Shown piece by piece: positions 1 through 6,967 of a stretch of DNA of 18,456 nucleotides. The notes beneath the pieces are model-generated. The model had not been told where the DNA came from. It saw nothing but the letters and a program-made list of their open reading frames with translations, and made no database searches. The stretch is taken from assembly GCA_900545325.1 (NCBI GenBank), contig UQZE01000026.1, forward strand, positions 1-18,456, given 5' to 3'. The stretch's first letter is position 1, and the number at the start of each line of letters is the position of its first letter. The DNA comes from an uncultured Eubacteriales bacterium (lineage in GTDB: Bacteria > Bacillota > Clostridia > Christensenellales > Borkfalkiaceae). The position numbers were made by a program, and so were the translations under genes.

Positions 1-176
1 TTGCTCAGCCCGGCCGCGTCGTGGAAAAACTCGGTCTTTCCCTCGAGTTCGCGCTTGTAGCTCACCAGCCCCAGCCCGTTGAACCCGAAAGCCAGAAGGT
101 CGCATTTTTCCGTCTTTTCCAGTTTATCCTGCCAGAACGCGTTCAGGCTGCCGCTCGTAACAAAACACGCTTTCAA
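1..176 (-). CDS. N-terminal fragment of an unrecognised protein (continues past left edge)
   Basis: Reading leftward from a TTG codon at 176-174, the frame stays open to the window edge and gives about 58 residues. They begin L(M)KACFVTSG and include CDLLAFGFNGLGLVSYKREL. An AGAGG-type ribosome site lies just upstream, and a good promoter sits at 205-234, so the gene has its own start and is not part of the dus operon. No ATG is available in frame; TTG is chosen because of the ribosome site. The short alternation of beta-strand-like and charged segments vaguely recalls the start of a carbon-nitrogen hydrolase (nitrilase) domain, but no catalytic residue is in view, so I do not assign a function. 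Confidence 0.6.
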   Translation of the reverse strand, partial: MKACFVTSGSLNAFWQDKLEKTEKCDLLAFGFNGLGLVSYKRELEGKTEFFHDAAGLS

Positions 177-200
177 TATACTACCTCTTCTTTTCGCTAA

Positions 201-216
201 TTACAGTATATTGTAA
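201..216. promoter_or_regulatory. Near-perfect 16-bp palindrome over the -10 box (possible operator)
   Basis: The sequence TTACAGTATATTGTAA is self-complementary apart from one G/T pair. It has the form TTACA-N6-TGTAA and covers the -10 box at 205-210, where a bound repressor would block transcription of the left-edge gene. The regulator is unknown. AT-rich -10 regions can look palindromic by chance, hence the moderate confidence. Confidence 0.4.
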
Positions 217-234
217 GCGCGCCCGAATTGTTAA
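205..234 (-). promoter_or_regulatory. Sigma-A-type promoter of the left-edge gene
   Basis: Read on the minus strand: -35 TTAACA (229-234), an 18-bp spacer, and -10 TATACT (205-210). Each box has five of six consensus bases. The -35 overlaps the dus stop codon. Transcription would begin near 198, about 22 nt before the TTG start at 176. Confidence 0.65.
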
Positions 235-1169
235 TGTATTTCGTTTAAAAGCGCTTCTATCTCGGCGGTGGACTGCACGCGCACGAAGGCGAGTTTCACC
301 TCTTTCGCGCACTTTACGCCCTTTAAGTAATGCGGCATGACCTTGCGGAAGTTTACGGCGATATACCTGTCGTCGAACCGCGTTTTCAAAAGCGCGATCT
401 GCCGCCGCACCGTTTCCGCCATATCGTAAACGTAATCGCGGCCGAGGATTTCGGCAAAGATATATGGCCTGCCCAGCGCGCCGCGCGCGACCATCACGCC
501 GTCCGCGCCCGTCTTGTCCGTCAGTTCGTCCGCGTCCGCCGCCGAAAACACGCCGCCGTTGGCGATAACGGGGATATCCACCGCGTTTTTCACCGCGGCT
601 ATCTCGGCAAAATCGACCGCGCCGCCGTAATAGTCCGGGCGGTAACGGCCGTGCACCGTGATGAGTTTCGCCCCGGCGCCCGCCGCCATTTTGGCAAATT
701 CCACGGCGACAGGCTTGCCCTTCACCGCGCCTATGCGGATCTTTACGGTTATGTTGCGCCCCGTGGACGCCATGGCGGATATGATCTTTTCCGCGCGGGG
801 CATGTCTTCCAAAAGCGCGCTGCCCGCGCCGTTGCCGTATATCTTTGGCACGGGGCAGCCCATGTTGACGTCTATCACGTCGAACGGCGCGAGCGCCTCG
901 CTCAGAACGGCCTCCTTCATGACGAGGGGATCGGAGCCGAAGAGCTGCACCGCCTTCACCTTTTCGCCGTCCGCGGTAAAGAGCAGTTCCTTTGTCGCCC
1001 TGCTGCCGTACAAAAGCCCGTTCGCGCTCACCATTTCGGTAAAAGCAAGCCCGGCGCCGTACGACAGGCACAGGCTGCGGAAGGCGAAATCGGTGTAACC
1101 CGCGAGCGGCGCCATAAACACGTTGTTTTCCGCCGTCGCCGTGCCTATTTTAACGCTTTTTTGCTTCAT
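231..1169 (-). CDS. dus: tRNA-dihydrouridine synthase (DusB-like)
   Basis: A 312-aa FMN enzyme expected to reduce specific uridines in the tRNA D-loop to dihydrouridine using NADPH. The Dus fold is recognisable throughout: MAPLAGYTD (19-27), VQLFGSDP (74-81), DVNMGCP (100-106) with catalytic Cys105, the K-x-R pair at 143-145, HGR (173-175), ANGG (203-206) and ARGALGRPYIF (228-238), the FMN-phosphate region. Length and order fit the DusB subgroup. The usual HGRTRxQxY block reads HGRYRPDYYGG, a mild departure. The start overlaps the end of mazG by 20 bp, so it is probably the last gene of the spoVT-flippase-mazG-dus operon. The exact uridine target cannot be told from sequence. Confidence 0.95.
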   Translation of the reverse strand: MKQKSVKIGTATAENNVFMAPLAGYTDFAFRSLCLSYGAGLAFTEMVSANGLLYGSRATKELLFTADGEKVKAVQLFGSDPLVMKEAVLSEALAPFDVIDVNMGCPVPKIYGNGAGSALLEDMPRAEKIISAMASTGRNITVKIRIGAVKGKPVAVEFAKMAAGAGAKLITVHGRYRPDYYGGAVDFAEIAAVKNAVDIPVIANGGVFSAADADELTDKTGADGVMVARGALGRPYIFAEILGRDYVYDMAETVRRQIALLKTRFDDRYIAVNFRKVMPHYLKGVKCAKEVKLAFVRVQSTAEIEALLNEIH

Positions 1170-1974
1170 TGTAATATATATCCGTTTCCTCGGCGGAAAG
1201 GGTTGCCATTTCCCTGCCGTCCGCTTTCGCGAGCTCTTCCGTGCGGAGAAAGCGTTCTATGAACTTTTCCGTCGCCGCGGCGAGCGCGCGTTCGCTTTCC
1301 ACGCCCGCGAGGCGCAGGACGTTGACCGCCGCAAAGAGCAAGTCGCCCCCCTCTTCGGCGGCGCGTTTTTCGTCCTTTTCGGCGAGCGCGGCCTGAAATT
1401 CGCCTATTTCCTCCTCCAGTTTGCCGACGGCCTGCGAAACATTTGCAAAATCGAAGTTGAACTTAGCCGCGCGTTTCTGCACCTTTTCGGCGCGCAAAAG
1501 CGCGGGCAGAGTTTCGGGCACGTCCTTCACCCTCTCTCCCGCACTTTCGAGATGTTTTTCCTTATATTTGTTCTTTTCCCACGCTTTCAGCGCTCCCGCG
1601 GAATCCTTTACGCTTTCCGCGCCGAAGATATGCGTGTGGCGGGTGATCATTTTCACGCATTCGGCGTCTATGACCTCCTGCATGGTGAACGTTCCCTCTT
1701 CTTCCCCCATGACGGCGTGGAACACCGACTGGAGCATGACGTCGCCCGCCTCCTCCGTCATCTTTTCCGCGCTGCGCTTTTTTACCGCGTCGATAAGTTC
1801 GTAGGCCTCTTCGATAAGGCAGATCTCTATGCTGTCGTGCGTCTGTTCGCGGTCCCACGGACAGCCGTCGGGCGAACGCAGAAACCGTATGATATCCACG
1901 AGATCGTCGAAGGTAAAATGTTCTTTAACTACAATCCGCTTTATATTTTCGGGTAAGTTTTCTCTTGTCTTCAT
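1150..1974 (-). CDS. mazG: Nucleoside triphosphate pyrophosphohydrolase MazG
   Basis: A 274-aa protein with two MazG domains, predicted to hydrolyse (d)NTPs to (d)NMPs and pyrophosphate for nucleotide-pool cleaning. Domain 1 shows LRSPDGCPWDREQTH (32-46), EEAYEL (55-60), EEAGD (74-78, metal-binding acids) and TRHTHIFG (111-118). Domain 2 shows EEEIGE (187-192) and EEGGDLLFA (207-215). The start is supported by GGAGG about 9 nt upstream, even though it lies 50 bp inside the end of the flippase gene. In Bacillus the gene at this place (yabN) carries an extra N-terminal tetrapyrrole-methylase domain; here only the MazG part is present. Co-transcription with its neighbours is inferred from the overlaps. 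Confidence 0.95.
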   Translation of the reverse strand: MKTRENLPENIKRIVVKEHFTFDDLVDIIRFLRSPDGCPWDREQTHDSIEICLIEEAYELIDAVKKRSAEKMTEEAGDVMLQSVFHAVMGEEEGTFTMQEVIDAECVKMITRHTHIFGAESVKDSAGALKAWEKNKYKEKHLESAGERVKDVPETLPALLRAEKVQKRAAKFNFDFANVSQAVGKLEEEIGEFQAALAEKDEKRAAEEGGDLLFAAVNVLRLAGVESERALAAATEKFIERFLRTEELAKADGREMATLSAEETDIYYNEAKKR

Positions 1975-3397
1975 GAGGTTTTTCCTCCGTGAGCAAAGTG
2001 CCGCCTTTGTTTTTATATACCCTTATAATATACAGCAAATTTATAAATACCGCAACCAAATAACAGGCGCAGAGCGAAATCGCCGCGGCAAAAATATTCA
2101 GATCGGGTACGGGCAGCAGGAAAATTTCCAAAACGGTCTTGACGAGCACGCCCGCGCCCAGCCCGAAGAGCGGCGCGTACGGACGGCTTTTGCCGATAAG
2201 CACGGAATTCACCGTCTGCAGGACGGACATGAACACGATGCAGGGCGCGGTGAGTTTCAGCAGTTTGACGACCACCGCCTTTTCCCCCGCCGAAAGCGAG
2301 AAAAAGAGCACGCGCACGATGAAATCGGGCAGAAGAAAGCACCCCGCCGCCATGACGAGCGAAAACGCTCCCGTGAGCGCGACGGCGAAATATGCGTATT
2401 TCGCGCCGCCGCCTTTATCCTTTTTTGAAACGCCCGAAATGAGGGGCACCGCCGCCACCGCTATGCCGTAGCATACGGAAACGGGCAAAGAGAGCACCGA
2501 CTGCACGCCGCCCGAAAACAGACCGTAGAGCGAGGTGGCGTTCTCCGCGTATTTTCCCAGCAGGTTGATGATGAGAAAACTGTCGATCATCTGCGACACG
2601 GGCAGGGCTATGCCCACCAGCGTAACGGGCAGGCAGATCTTCAAAATCCCCTTGACGTCCCCCCAAAAACGCGGTTTTGCAGGCGAAGATCGTTCCGCCG
2701 CGGCCGCACCGCTTTCCGCGGCGCAGGCAAGCGGTGCGAGCGGCAGAAAAGTGCCCTTTTTTCTGTATATCCGATAGGTAACGACAAGCTGGAAGAGCGC
2801 CGCCGCCTCGCTGAAAGTTACGGCGAGCGCCGCGCCCGCGGCGGCGTTCGCTGCGTCGGGCATGAGAAATTTTACAAACAGCAGTCCCGCGCCCAGCTTG
2901 ACGATCTGTTCCGTAAGCTGGGAAAGGGCGGTCGGGGACATCTTCTCATACCCCTGGAAATAGCCGCGGAAACACGAAAGCAGGGCGACCAGCAGAACGG
3001 CGGGCGCGAGCGTCATATAGGATTTATACGCTTCCGCATTGCCCTGCAGGGCGGAAACGGGCCGCGCGAGCGCGAACATGGCGAGCGAGGCGAGCGTCCC
3101 CGCCGCCAGCATCATGAGGAGCGACGAACGCAGGAGGGAGGCGTTTGCCGCTCCCCTGCCCTCCGCGTTGTTTTCCGAAACGAGTTTGCTCAGCCCGCAC
3201 GGCAGGCCCGCCCCCGCGAAGTCGAGCAGTATGCAGTACACGGGAAAGACCATCTGATACAGCCCCAGCCCCGCGCTGCCCAAGAGGTTTGTGAGCGGGA
3301 TACGGTAAAACGCGCCGATCACCTTGGCCGCGAACGCGCCTACCGCTATGACCGCGGCGTTGGATACCAGCCGCTTTTCAGTTGAATTTCCGCGCAA
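1925..3397 (-). CDS. MOP-superfamily flippase, SpoVB/YabM-like
   Basis: A 490-aa polytopic membrane protein with about 14 hydrophobic segments. It belongs to the polysaccharide-export/MurJ-like branch that includes SpoVB and YabM. The N-terminal block FYRIPLTNLLGSAGLGLYQM (31-50), followed by FPVY and GLPCGLSKLVSENN, is typical of SpoVB-type members. The family moves lipid-linked glycan precursors (peptidoglycan or exopolysaccharide) across the membrane; the substrate here cannot be told. The only plausible start is TTG at 3397, with GGAG 9 nt upstream, and it overlaps the end of spoVT by 20 bp. The spoVT-flippase-mazG order matches Bacillus spoVT-yabM-yabN. An Ala/Ser/Pro-rich cytoplasmic loop lies around residues 225-245. 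Confidence 0.88.
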   Translation of the reverse strand: MRGNSTEKRLVSNAAVIAVGAFAAKVIGAFYRIPLTNLLGSAGLGLYQMVFPVYCILLDFAGAGLPCGLSKLVSENNAEGRGAANASLLRSSLLMMLAAGTLASLAMFALARPVSALQGNAEAYKSYMTLAPAVLLVALLSCFRGYFQGYEKMSPTALSQLTEQIVKLGAGLLFVKFLMPDAANAAAGAALAVTFSEAAALFQLVVTYRIYRKKGTFLPLAPLACAAESGAAAAERSSPAKPRFWGDVKGILKICLPVTLVGIALPVSQMIDSFLIINLLGKYAENATSLYGLFSGGVQSVLSLPVSVCYGIAVAAVPLISGVSKKDKGGGAKYAYFAVALTGAFSLVMAAGCFLLPDFIVRVLFFSLSAGEKAVVVKLLKLTAPCIVFMSVLQTVNSVLIGKSRPYAPLFGLGAGVLVKTVLEIFLLPVPDLNIFAAAISLCACYLVAVFINLLYIIRVYKNKGGTLLTEEKPHEDKRKLTRKYKADCS

Positions 3398-3917
3398 GGA
3401 AACACGCTCCGAGCAGGGCGAGTTTGACGTCCGCGCCGTCGAACGGCTTTTCGGCGTTCTCTTCCAGCATGACCACCGCGCCGATGACTTCGCCCTCCGA
3501 AAGGACGGGCACCGCCACTTCGCTCACATATTTATCCATGCCGCGCGCGACGGCGACGGCGCTGCCCGTATCGCCGTTGATGAGCGCGCTCTTTTTTTCC
3601 CTGATCAGGGCGGAAAATTCCTCCGTGATCGCGGCTCCCTGACAGTTTTTCAGATCGGGCGAGGAAACGCACACGATTTTTTCGTTATCGGTCAGAAGGC
3701 ACTTTCTTTCGGTGATCTCGCCGAGCGTGCCGATAAAGTCCTTCGCGTCGTCCTCGAGGCTCGTGATGGGCGAATATTTCCTCAAAACGAGCGCGTCCTT
3801 TTCCGTATATATTTCGAGAGGCGTACCTTCCGCAATCCGCAGGGTCTTTCTGATCTCTTTAGGTATGACCACCCTGCCGAGTTCGTCGATACGTCTGACA
3901 ATTCCCGTTGCTTTCAT
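3378..3917 (-). CDS. spoVT: Stage V sporulation regulator SpoVT (AbrB-type N-terminus, GAF-like C-terminus)
   Basis: A 179-aa regulator, almost the same length as Bacillus subtilis SpoVT (178 aa). Residues 1-50 form a swapped-hairpin AbrB DNA-binding domain with MKATGIVRRIDELGRVVIPK followed by EIRKTLRIAEGTPLEIY. Residues about 55-179 form a GAF-like domain containing EVIGAVVMLEEN and FLARKFN. In Bacillus it tunes sigma-G-dependent genes in the forespore. The frame is open 20 codons further upstream, but the ATG at 3917 is chosen because AAAGGAG lies 7-8 nt before it and the protein family starts here. A TATAAT at 3987-3992 is a candidate -10. It is the first gene of the operon running to dus. 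Confidence 0.95.
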   Translation of the reverse strand: MKATGIVRRIDELGRVVIPKEIRKTLRIAEGTPLEIYTEKDALVLRKYSPITSLEDDAKDFIGTLGEITERKCLLTDNEKIVCVSSPDLKNCQGAAITEEFSALIREKKSALINGDTGSAVAVARGMDKYVSEVAVPVLSEGEVIGAVVMLEENAEKPFDGADVKLALLGACFLARKFN

Positions 3918-3986
3918 ATAAAAACACTCCTTTTTTATTCTTTTAACAGTTTTTGCAAAAGGAGGATTTATATACATTTTTAATTT

Positions 3987-4014
3987 ATTATACGCCGTTA
4001 CGCTTTACTGCGTA
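3987..4014. promoter_or_regulatory. Divergent spoVT/XRE promoter region with inverted repeat
   Basis: On the minus strand TATAAT (3987-3992) is a good -10 for spoVT, but no convincing -35 is seen. Next to it TACGC occurs twice (3991-3995, 3999-4003), and the second copy pairs with GCGTA (4010-4014) across a 6-nt gap. The site lies between spoVT and the divergent XRE gene, where an operator for either regulator would be expected. The plus-strand promoter of the XRE gene is unclear; TATGAT at 4036-4041 is a weak candidate. Confidence 0.35.
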
Positions 4015-4062
4015 TAAATCATTGCTTTTTTATCGTATGATAATCGAAAAAGGAGAAAAATC

Positions 4063-4266
4063 ATGTCTTATTTAAAAAAATTGCGCAGGCAATGCCGCCT
4101 TACGCAACAAGAACTCGGAAAACTGCTGTATGTCAGCCAGGACACGATATCGCTTTGGGAGCGGGGCAAGAGCCGGCCTCGCAGCATGTACCTGCCCGGC
4201 CTCGCGCGCATTTTCGACGTGTCCGTCGAAGAGCTTCTCGCGGCGGAGGAGCCGCGGGAACGCTGA
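4063..4266 (+). CDS. Small XRE-family helix-turn-helix regulator
   Basis: A 67-aa protein that is essentially one HTH_3 domain: LRRQCRLTQQELGKLLYVSQ (about 7-26), then DTISLWERGKSRP, the recognition helix and following turn, and a final helix LARIFDVSVEELL. The ATG has AAAAAGGAG about 7 nt upstream, so it is a real gene despite its size. No sensor or dimerisation domain is present. It is divergent from spoVT and convergent with minE, with only 8 bp between the stop codons and no terminator visible there. It could regulate itself, spoVT, or distant genes; the target is not shown by the sequence. Confidence 0.88.
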   Translation: MSYLKKLRRQCRLTQQELGKLLYVSQDTISLWERGKSRPRSMYLPGLARIFDVSVEELLAAEEPRER

Positions 4267-4274
4267 CCGCCGCC

Positions 4275-4517
4275 TTATTTCGGCACCACGCCGAAAGTCT
4301 TGATGCGGAAAGCAATGGCCTCGATATGTACCACGTAATAACCGTTTTCCTTGACGATGGTCATCTGCGGCGGCGTTTTCAGGTCGAAATAATCGCTCAA
4401 AAGCGACGTCAGGTCGGCGGTGATCAGTTCGTCGAAATTATCCGCCACGTTCAGCCTGTCCGTTTCGATAACCGTTTTCAGCCGCATCAGCTCCCCGTTC
4501 AGCCCGCTCGATTTCAT
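4275..4517 (-). CDS. minE: MinE-like cell division topological specificity factor
   Basis: An 80-aa protein whose position directly after minD and motif RLKTVIETDR (12-21) identify a MinE. The C-terminal part (DLTSLLSDYFDL and QMTIVKENGYYVVHIEAIAF) fits the MinE dimerisation domain. MinE stimulates the MinD ATPase and drives Min oscillation or patterning. Start and stop are coupled: the ATG overlaps the minD TGA (ATGA), and the ribosome site AGGAGG is made of minD's final Arg codons. The N-terminus before RLK is only 11 residues and lacks the amphipathic membrane-targeting stretch found in Escherichia coli MinE. Divergence is considerable, so the MinE call rests partly on context. Confidence 0.82.
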   Translation of the reverse strand: MKSSGLNGELMRLKTVIETDRLNVADNFDELITADLTSLLSDYFDLKTPPQMTIVKENGYYVVHIEAIAFRIKTFGVVPK

Positions 4518-5305
4518 ACGCTCCTCCTTAAATTCCGCTTGATCTGTCCGAAAAATCCCGTGTAGCGCGCAGTGGCGTCGTAAATGCGGAACGTGCGCTT
4601 GTCCACGTTGCCCGCAAGCATGCGGAAAGCCTTACCGATACGCGACGTCGGCGGAAATCCCGCGCCGCGCAGAATGACGTCGTCCTCGTCGGGCAGCACG
4701 CCCACGAGCGGGATTTTCAAAAGCGATTCTATATCCTTGGGAGAAAGCGTCTTTTCCCCCACCACGAGGTCGCCCCGCACGCGGTTGACCACCAGGGACA
4801 CCGATTCCAGCTGATAGCTTTTCAGAATGGAAACCACCTTGTCCGCGTCCCGCAGGCTGGAAAAGCATGAAGTCGTTACGAGCAGAGCCTCGTCCGCGCA
4901 CGACACCGCGCGGTGAAAGCCCGCGTCCACGCCCGCAGGGCAGTCGAGCAACAGATAGTCGAACAGCGGAGAAAGGTTCTCCACCACGATCTTCAGGCTC
5001 TGCCCCGTCATGGAAGAGGACGTTTTCATATTGTCCGAGGGCAGAACGTATAAATTTTTATGCCCGTTGTCCTGCACGAGCGCCTGCTTTACGCGGCAGC
5101 GCCCCTCGAGCACGTCCGAAATGTCGTAAACGACGCGGTTTTCTATGCCCATCACCACGTCGAGATTGTTCAGTCCGAAATCTATGTCGATAAGCGCCAC
5201 GCGCGCGCCCAGCGCGCTCAGATACATGCCGAGGTTCGCCGTTACCGTGGTTTTGCCCACGCCGCCTTTCCCCGAAGTTATCACGATTTTTCTCGCCACT
5301 TTCAC
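4514..5305 (-). CDS. minD: Septum site-determining ATPase MinD
   Basis: A 263-aa deviant Walker-A ATPase of the ParA/MinD family that binds membrane in its ATP form and positions the division site. It shows SGKGGVGKTT (11-20), DIDFGLNNLDVVMGIENRVV (the MinD signature), DCPAGVD (Walker B region), and a C-terminal amphipathic helix TGFFGQIKRNLRRS that fits the membrane-targeting sequence. The frame is open 46 codons further upstream, but GTG at 5305 is chosen because GGAGG lies just before it and the family starts with this beta-strand. The upstream space contains a terminator (5353-5397) and a possible -10 TAAAAT (5343-5348), so minDE probably has its own promoter. No minC is adjacent. Confidence 0.95.
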   Translation of the reverse strand: MKVARKIVITSGKGGVGKTTVTANLGMYLSALGARVALIDIDFGLNNLDVVMGIENRVVYDISDVLEGRCRVKQALVQDNGHKNLYVLPSDNMKTSSSMTGQSLKIVVENLSPLFDYLLLDCPAGVDAGFHRAVSCADEALLVTTSCFSSLRDADKVVSILKSYQLESVSLVVNRVRGDLVVGEKTLSPKDIESLLKIPLVGVLPDEDDVILRGAGFPPTSRIGKAFRMLAGNVDKRTFRIYDATARYTGFFGQIKRNLRRSV

Positions 5306-5352
5306 ACCGCCTCCGCGCGGAACGTTTGCCCGCGCGAGGTCTATTTTACAAC

Positions 5353-5397
5353 AAAAAAAGACGGAAAAAACTGCCGACATTGCCGTTTTTTTACGTC
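5353..5397 (-). terminator. Intrinsic terminator after the kinase-like gene
   Basis: On the minus strand an imperfect stem pairs 5382-5397 with 5360-5374 (GACG, one mismatch, then an A6/T6 stretch and more pairs), followed by seven T (5353-5359). The kinase stop codon (5391-5393) lies inside the stem. It separates the maf-mreB-kinase unit from minDE. Confidence 0.75.
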
Positions 5398-5945
5398 TTT
5401 TTGTCGAATATGCACATCTTCCCGCGGCCGTTCGCCGTTTCAAAGGCCTCGCCCGCCAGAAAACGGCGCGCCTGCCGCCTGTTTTTCAGAATGAGCGTAT
5501 CCGCTCCCGCCGCCCCGCCGAGAAGGTCGCGGTAATATTTTCGGTATTTTTTATTGAAGTTCCATACGAATTTGAGAAAGGGCAGATCGAGCTTTTCGCG
5601 GCAGTCCCCGCCGACGTCCGCCCGCGCACGCCCCCTGTTTTTGAAATAACGCCCGATCACGCCGCAAAGACTGCTCAGCCGCGGATAGTCGAGAAAAATC
5701 ACGGTATCGGCATGCCGCATGCGCCAGAGCAGGGTGCGGTTGTAGTTGCCGTCTATAATCCAGCGCGGCTTGGCGAGTTCGGCATGCAGCAGCGCGTCGA
5801 ACTCCTCTTTGGACGCGCTCTGCCAGTTATCCCGCCAGAAAAGCGCGTCGAGGTGTACGAGCGGCAGACCGAGCTTTGCCGCAAGCGCTTTGGAAAAAGT
5901 GGTCTTGCCGGCTCCGCAGCAGCCTATGACGAGTATTTTTTCCAT
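5391..5945 (-). CDS. P-loop kinase-like ATPase (adenylate-kinase / 'topology modulation' family)
   Basis: A 184-aa P-loop protein with Walker A GCCGAGKTT (8-16), then LVHLDALFWRDNW (29-41) and WIIDGNYNRT (62-71), a pattern typical of small adenylate-kinase-like proteins often named topology modulation protein or FlaR. Members are predicted nucleotide or small-molecule kinases with largely unknown substrates. The C-terminal third is Arg/Lys-rich. The ATG follows the mreB stop by 4 nt and has no clear ribosome site, so translation is probably coupled to mreB. Its place between mreB and minD is where mreC, mreD and minC would lie in Bacillus. Function in envelope biology is only suggested by location. 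Confidence 0.85.
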   Translation of the reverse strand: MEKILVIGCCGAGKTTFSKALAAKLGLPLVHLDALFWRDNWQSASKEEFDALLHAELAKPRWIIDGNYNRTLLWRMRHADTVIFLDYPRLSSLCGVIGRYFKNRGRARADVGGDCREKLDLPFLKFVWNFNKKYRKYYRDLLGGAAGADTLILKNRRQARRFLAGEAFETANGRGKMCIFDKKT

Positions 5946-5949
5946 ATGT

Positions 5950-6957
5950 TCAGTCGGTGTTGATGGCGAGCTTTTTCACGAGGTCGATATTGCCGAGCAA
6001 GCCGCCCAGCCCCGCCACCGTGCACATGGAGGCGTTCTCCGCAATGTTCACGTTCATGTTGAACTTGTTTTTATAATAGCTTTCCAGCCCCGCGATGCAG
6101 GCCGCGCCGCCTGAAACGTATATTCCCTTGTGGCGGATTTCCGCGGAAACCTCGGGAGGAAGCTTTGAAAGAACCGTTCCCGCGATCTCGAAGATTTTAT
6201 CGTAATACTTTTTTACGGGTACGAGCACGTTTTCCGCGCGGAGCACGACCGACCGCGGCCGCCCCGTGGAAAGGTCCCGCCCGTTGACAACCGTGCTCAG
6301 GGTGTCGTTTTCAAAGAGAGAGCCGATCTGCACCTTGACGCGCTCCGCGGTGAGCAGGCCGATCTGCAAATTGTAGTTGTCCGCGATGTAATCTATCAGG
6401 GCGACGTCCGTATTCTTGCCGCCCAGCCCCACCGAAACGCCCGCGATAATGCCGTCGAGCGAGAGCGCGGCGATATCCGTTACGCCGCCGCCCATATCGA
6501 TGACGAAACACGGCGAATATTCGCTCAGCGGCACGTTGTTGCCGATGGCCGCCGCCAACGGCGTTTCCACGTAATACGCGTCGTTCACGCCTGCCGCCGC
6601 AAGCGTTTTATTCAGCTTTTTGATGAGCGCGAGATCGGCCCCGCACGGCACCGAAACGACTACCGACGAGGAAAATCCCTGTTTGAAACTTATCTTTTTC
6701 AAAAAACCGTCCAGCATGAGCGCGGCGAGTTTTTCGTTCACGATCTCGCCCTCGAACACGGGAAACACGGTTTTTGTGTTTTCCGCCGTCTTGCCGATAA
6801 GCTTTTTCGCCTCCATGCCGACGGCTTTTATCTTGCTTTTTTCGCTGCCTTGACCGAGCGCGACGACGGACGGCTCGTCCAGCACGATGCCGCCGCCCTG
6901 CGTATATATTTTCGTGCTCGAAGTGCCGAGATCGATCGCGGCTTTCATTCCTGCCAT
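5950..6957 (-). CDS. mreB: Rod-shape actin homologue MreB/Mbl
   Basis: A 335-aa bacterial actin expected to polymerise at the membrane and guide lateral cell-wall synthesis. ATPase motifs are in order: phosphate-1 IDLGTSSTKIY (8-18), EPSVVA (28-33), ETPLAAAIG (131-139), phosphate-2 IDMGGGVTDIA (153-163), TAERVKVQIGS (203-213) and adenosine YVSGGAACIAGLE (280-292). Several differ from the usual MreB forms (GTANTLVY, EEPMAAAIG, DIGGGTTEIA, TGGGALLRG), so it is a divergent paralogue, possibly Mbl- or MreBH-like. The first ATG is preferred over Met4 because AAGGAG lies 6 nt upstream. The gap to maf is 10 nt, with the ribosome site beginning in the maf stop codon. mreC and mreD are not nearby. Confidence 0.93.
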   Translation of the reverse strand: MAGMKAAIDLGTSSTKIYTQGGGIVLDEPSVVALGQGSEKSKIKAVGMEAKKLIGKTAENTKTVFPVFEGEIVNEKLAALMLDGFLKKISFKQGFSSSVVVSVPCGADLALIKKLNKTLAAAGVNDAYYVETPLAAAIGNNVPLSEYSPCFVIDMGGGVTDIAALSLDGIIAGVSVGLGGKNTDVALIDYIADNYNLQIGLLTAERVKVQIGSLFENDTLSTVVNGRDLSTGRPRSVVLRAENVLVPVKKYYDKIFEIAGTVLSKLPPEVSAEIRHKGIYVSGGAACIAGLESYYKNKFNMNVNIAENASMCTVAGLGGLLGNIDLVKKLAINTD

Positions 6958-6967
6958 GTCCTGCTCC

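Noticed and set aside
330..1956. Long plus-strand frames over dus and mazG
   Set aside because: Arg/His/Ala-rich shadows with no ribosome sites, on top of two clear enzyme genes in the other strand.
5306..5443. 46-residue N-terminal extension of MinD
   Set aside because: Lys/Arg-rich junk that crosses the upstream terminator; GTG at 5305 has GGAGG and matches the family start.
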